Shown here piece after piece: positions 13,308 through 14,445 of a stretch of 14,445 bases of DNA. The number at the start of each line of letters is the position of its first letter. The first letter of the stretch is position 1. The notes beneath the pieces were generated by a model, which was not told the DNA's origin, ran no database searches, and worked only from the letters and a program-made list of their open reading frames with translations. The translations under genes and the position numbers were made by a program. The stretch comes from an uncultured Coriobacteriaceae bacterium (GTDB lineage Bacteria > Actinomycetota > Coriobacteriia > Coriobacteriales > QAMH01). Where the stretch lies: contig USOR01000009.1 in NCBI GenBank assembly GCA_900556425.1, forward strand, positions 1-14,445. The letters are read 5' to 3'.

Positions 13308-14445
13308 CTACGCGTTCTGGTTGCGCTCGTCGATGAAGCGCTTGGCCTTGTGCTCGCTCGAGGTGCCGAGCTTGTCGGTGTCGAACACGAGCACCTTTGC
13401 CGGACGTACGCCCGTATGGGTCTTGAGTTCGTTCTCGACGCGCTTGGCGATCTCATCGTACGCCTCGTCGGAGCCAAACGCACGCTCGACGGAGACTTCG
13501 TAACGCGTCGTGTAGTTCTCGTCGTAGACGCGGATGAGGTACTCGCCTGACAAGCCCTTGTCGTTGCGGACGATGTATTCGATATCGCTCGGGAACACGT
13601 TGACGGCGCTCACGATGAACATCTCGTCCTTGCGGCCCTGGATGTAGATGCGGGTCATGGTACGGCCGCACTCGCAGGTCTCGCGGTTGACGTGGCCGAT
13701 GTCGCCGCTGCGGAAGCGGATCATCGGACGCGCGCGTTTCTTGAGCGTGGTGTAGACGATTTCACCGCGCTCGCCATCGGGCAGGACCTCGCCCGTAACG
13801 GGATCGACGACCTCGACGAGAATCTGGTCCTCGATGATGTGCAGGCCGTCCTTGGCGTCGCACATGGCGGCGCAGGCGCCGTAGATGTCGGAGAGGCCGA
13901 AGAAGTCGTAGACGCTCGCGTCCCAGATCTCCTCGATGGCTTTGCGCGTCGACTCGATGGAGCCGCCGGGCTCGCCGGATATGATGATGTGCTTGAGCGA
14001 GGCGAAGTCCGTCTTGGGGTCATACCCCTTCTCGATGGCCTTCTGGCCAAGCTGCCAGGCATAGGAGGGCGATGACCAGAAGAACGTGGGCTGGTACTGC
14101 TTCATGGCCCACAGCAGGCGGTCGCTCGGGACGGCACCAACCCAGATGCCGAGCGCGCCGAGCTCCTGGGCGCCGATGACGCACGGGCCGCCGACGTAGA
14201 GCGCGAAGTTCATGCCGTGCAGGTAGCGATCGTTGGGACGCATGCCTGCCTGCCAGAACAAGCGGCTCTCGGCCTTCATGAAGTCCTCGAAGTCACCTTG
14301 GGTGAAGGGACTCATCGTGGGCACGCCGGTCGAACCCGAGGAGGTCGCCATGTAGACGACGTCGTCTTCGGGTACGCCGCACAGCTCACCGAAGAAGCTG
14401 CCGACACCCTGCGTGTCACGCTCCGTCTGCTTGTTGATGAAGGGG
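13308..14445 (-). CDS. Phenylacetate-CoA ligase family (PaaK-like) AMP-forming enzyme, partial
   Basis: The gene runs off the right window edge. The frame is open to the edge and upstream of ATG 14351 it encodes family-like sequence (FFGELCGVPEDDVVY), so that ATG is internal and about 378 C-terminal residues of a usual 430 or so are visible. Motifs counted from the internal ATG: phosphate-binding SSGSTG (4-9), YDFFGLSDIYG (148-158), FRSGDIG with Asp217, CECGRT (226-231), GRKDE with Arg240, and the C-terminal catalytic lysine region SSEHKAKRF (331-339, Lys335 the likely catalytic lysine). The family activates aryl acids to CoA thioesters through an acyl-adenylate. The substrate is unknown; phenylacetate itself is not demonstrated, as no other paa gene is present in the window. 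It is followed by the DNA-binding-domain-less LysR protein in the same operon. Confidence 0.9.
   Translation of the reverse strand, partial: PFINKQTERDTQGVGSFFGELCGVPEDDVVYMATSSGSTGVPTMSPFTQGDFEDFMKAESRLFWQAGMRPNDRYLHGMNFALYVGGPCVIGAQELGALGIWVGAVPSDRLLWAMKQYQPTFFWSSPSYAWQLGQKAIEKGYDPKTDFASLKHIIISGEPGGSIESTRKAIEEIWDASVYDFFGLSDIYGACAAMCDAKDGLHIIEDQILVEVVDPVTGEVLPDGERGEIVYTTLKKRARPMIRFRSGDIGHVNRETCECGRTMTRIYIQGRKDEMFIVSAVNVFPSDIEYIVRNDKGLSGEYLIRVYDENYTTRYEVSVERAFGSDEAYDEIAKRVENELKTHTGVRPAKVLVFDTDKLGTSSEHKAKRFIDERNQNA

Overview
The window reads as a piece of a high-GC anaerobic actinobacterial chromosome, most likely class Coriobacteriia (Eggerthellaceae-like). This is an inference from gene content: a cytoplasmic molybdopterin oxidoreductase with a small Fe-S partner, a PucR-type regulator, a phenylacetate-CoA-ligase-like enzyme, a LysR-type effector domain, and TGTCATTYCGAG-type dispersed repeats. 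No phylogenetic marker protein is present, so the assignment is tentative. No insertion sequence, phage gene or CRISPR array was seen.

Layout. (1) Positions 1-311 are non-coding. They hold five copies of a short ACACATAATCG-like motif, some direct and one inverted, then a promoter. (2) tRNA-Thr(CGU) at 312-387 is followed by an intrinsic terminator whose T-run lies six bases before the ribosome binding site of the next gene. (3) Positions 437-7460 form a tightly packed four-gene plus-strand operon: a stand-alone methyltransferase-like protein; a cytoplasmic BspA-type leucine-rich-repeat protein; a DUF2201-type protein (zincin-like N-terminus, acidic linker, VWA C-terminus); and a MoxR-type AAA+ ATPase with a second methyltransferase-like domain fused to its C-terminus. 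The two methyltransferase-like domains are paralogues and share an unusual CRRGKG motif in place of the usual glycine-rich SAM loop. This operon is the best candidate in the window for an undescribed system. (4) A convergent spacer carries dispersed repeats. (5) A PucR-family regulator (minus strand, 7646-8875) is divergent from a molybdopterin operon (9158-12403: catalytic subunit, two-cluster ferredoxin-like subunit, SlyD-like FKBP prolyl isomerase). Their shared intergenic region holds two copies of the perfect palindrome CCGTAC-N5-GTACGG, well placed to be operators. (6) A second convergent spacer carries the same dispersed repeats and a strong terminator. (7) A minus-strand pair follows: a phenylacetate-CoA-ligase-like enzyme cut by the right window edge, and downstream of it a LysR effector-binding domain with no DNA-binding domain.

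How the parts may work together. MoxR ATPases and VWA proteins usually act in pairs as ATP-driven remodelling or cofactor-insertion machines. Here the pair is joined by an LRR protein that could provide target recognition and by two methyltransferase-like domains of unknown ligand. The molybdopterin operon looks like an inducible anaerobic reductase, dehydroxylase or hydratase unit controlled from the divergent regulator. Its substrate cannot be read from sequence. All functional links between operons are inference.
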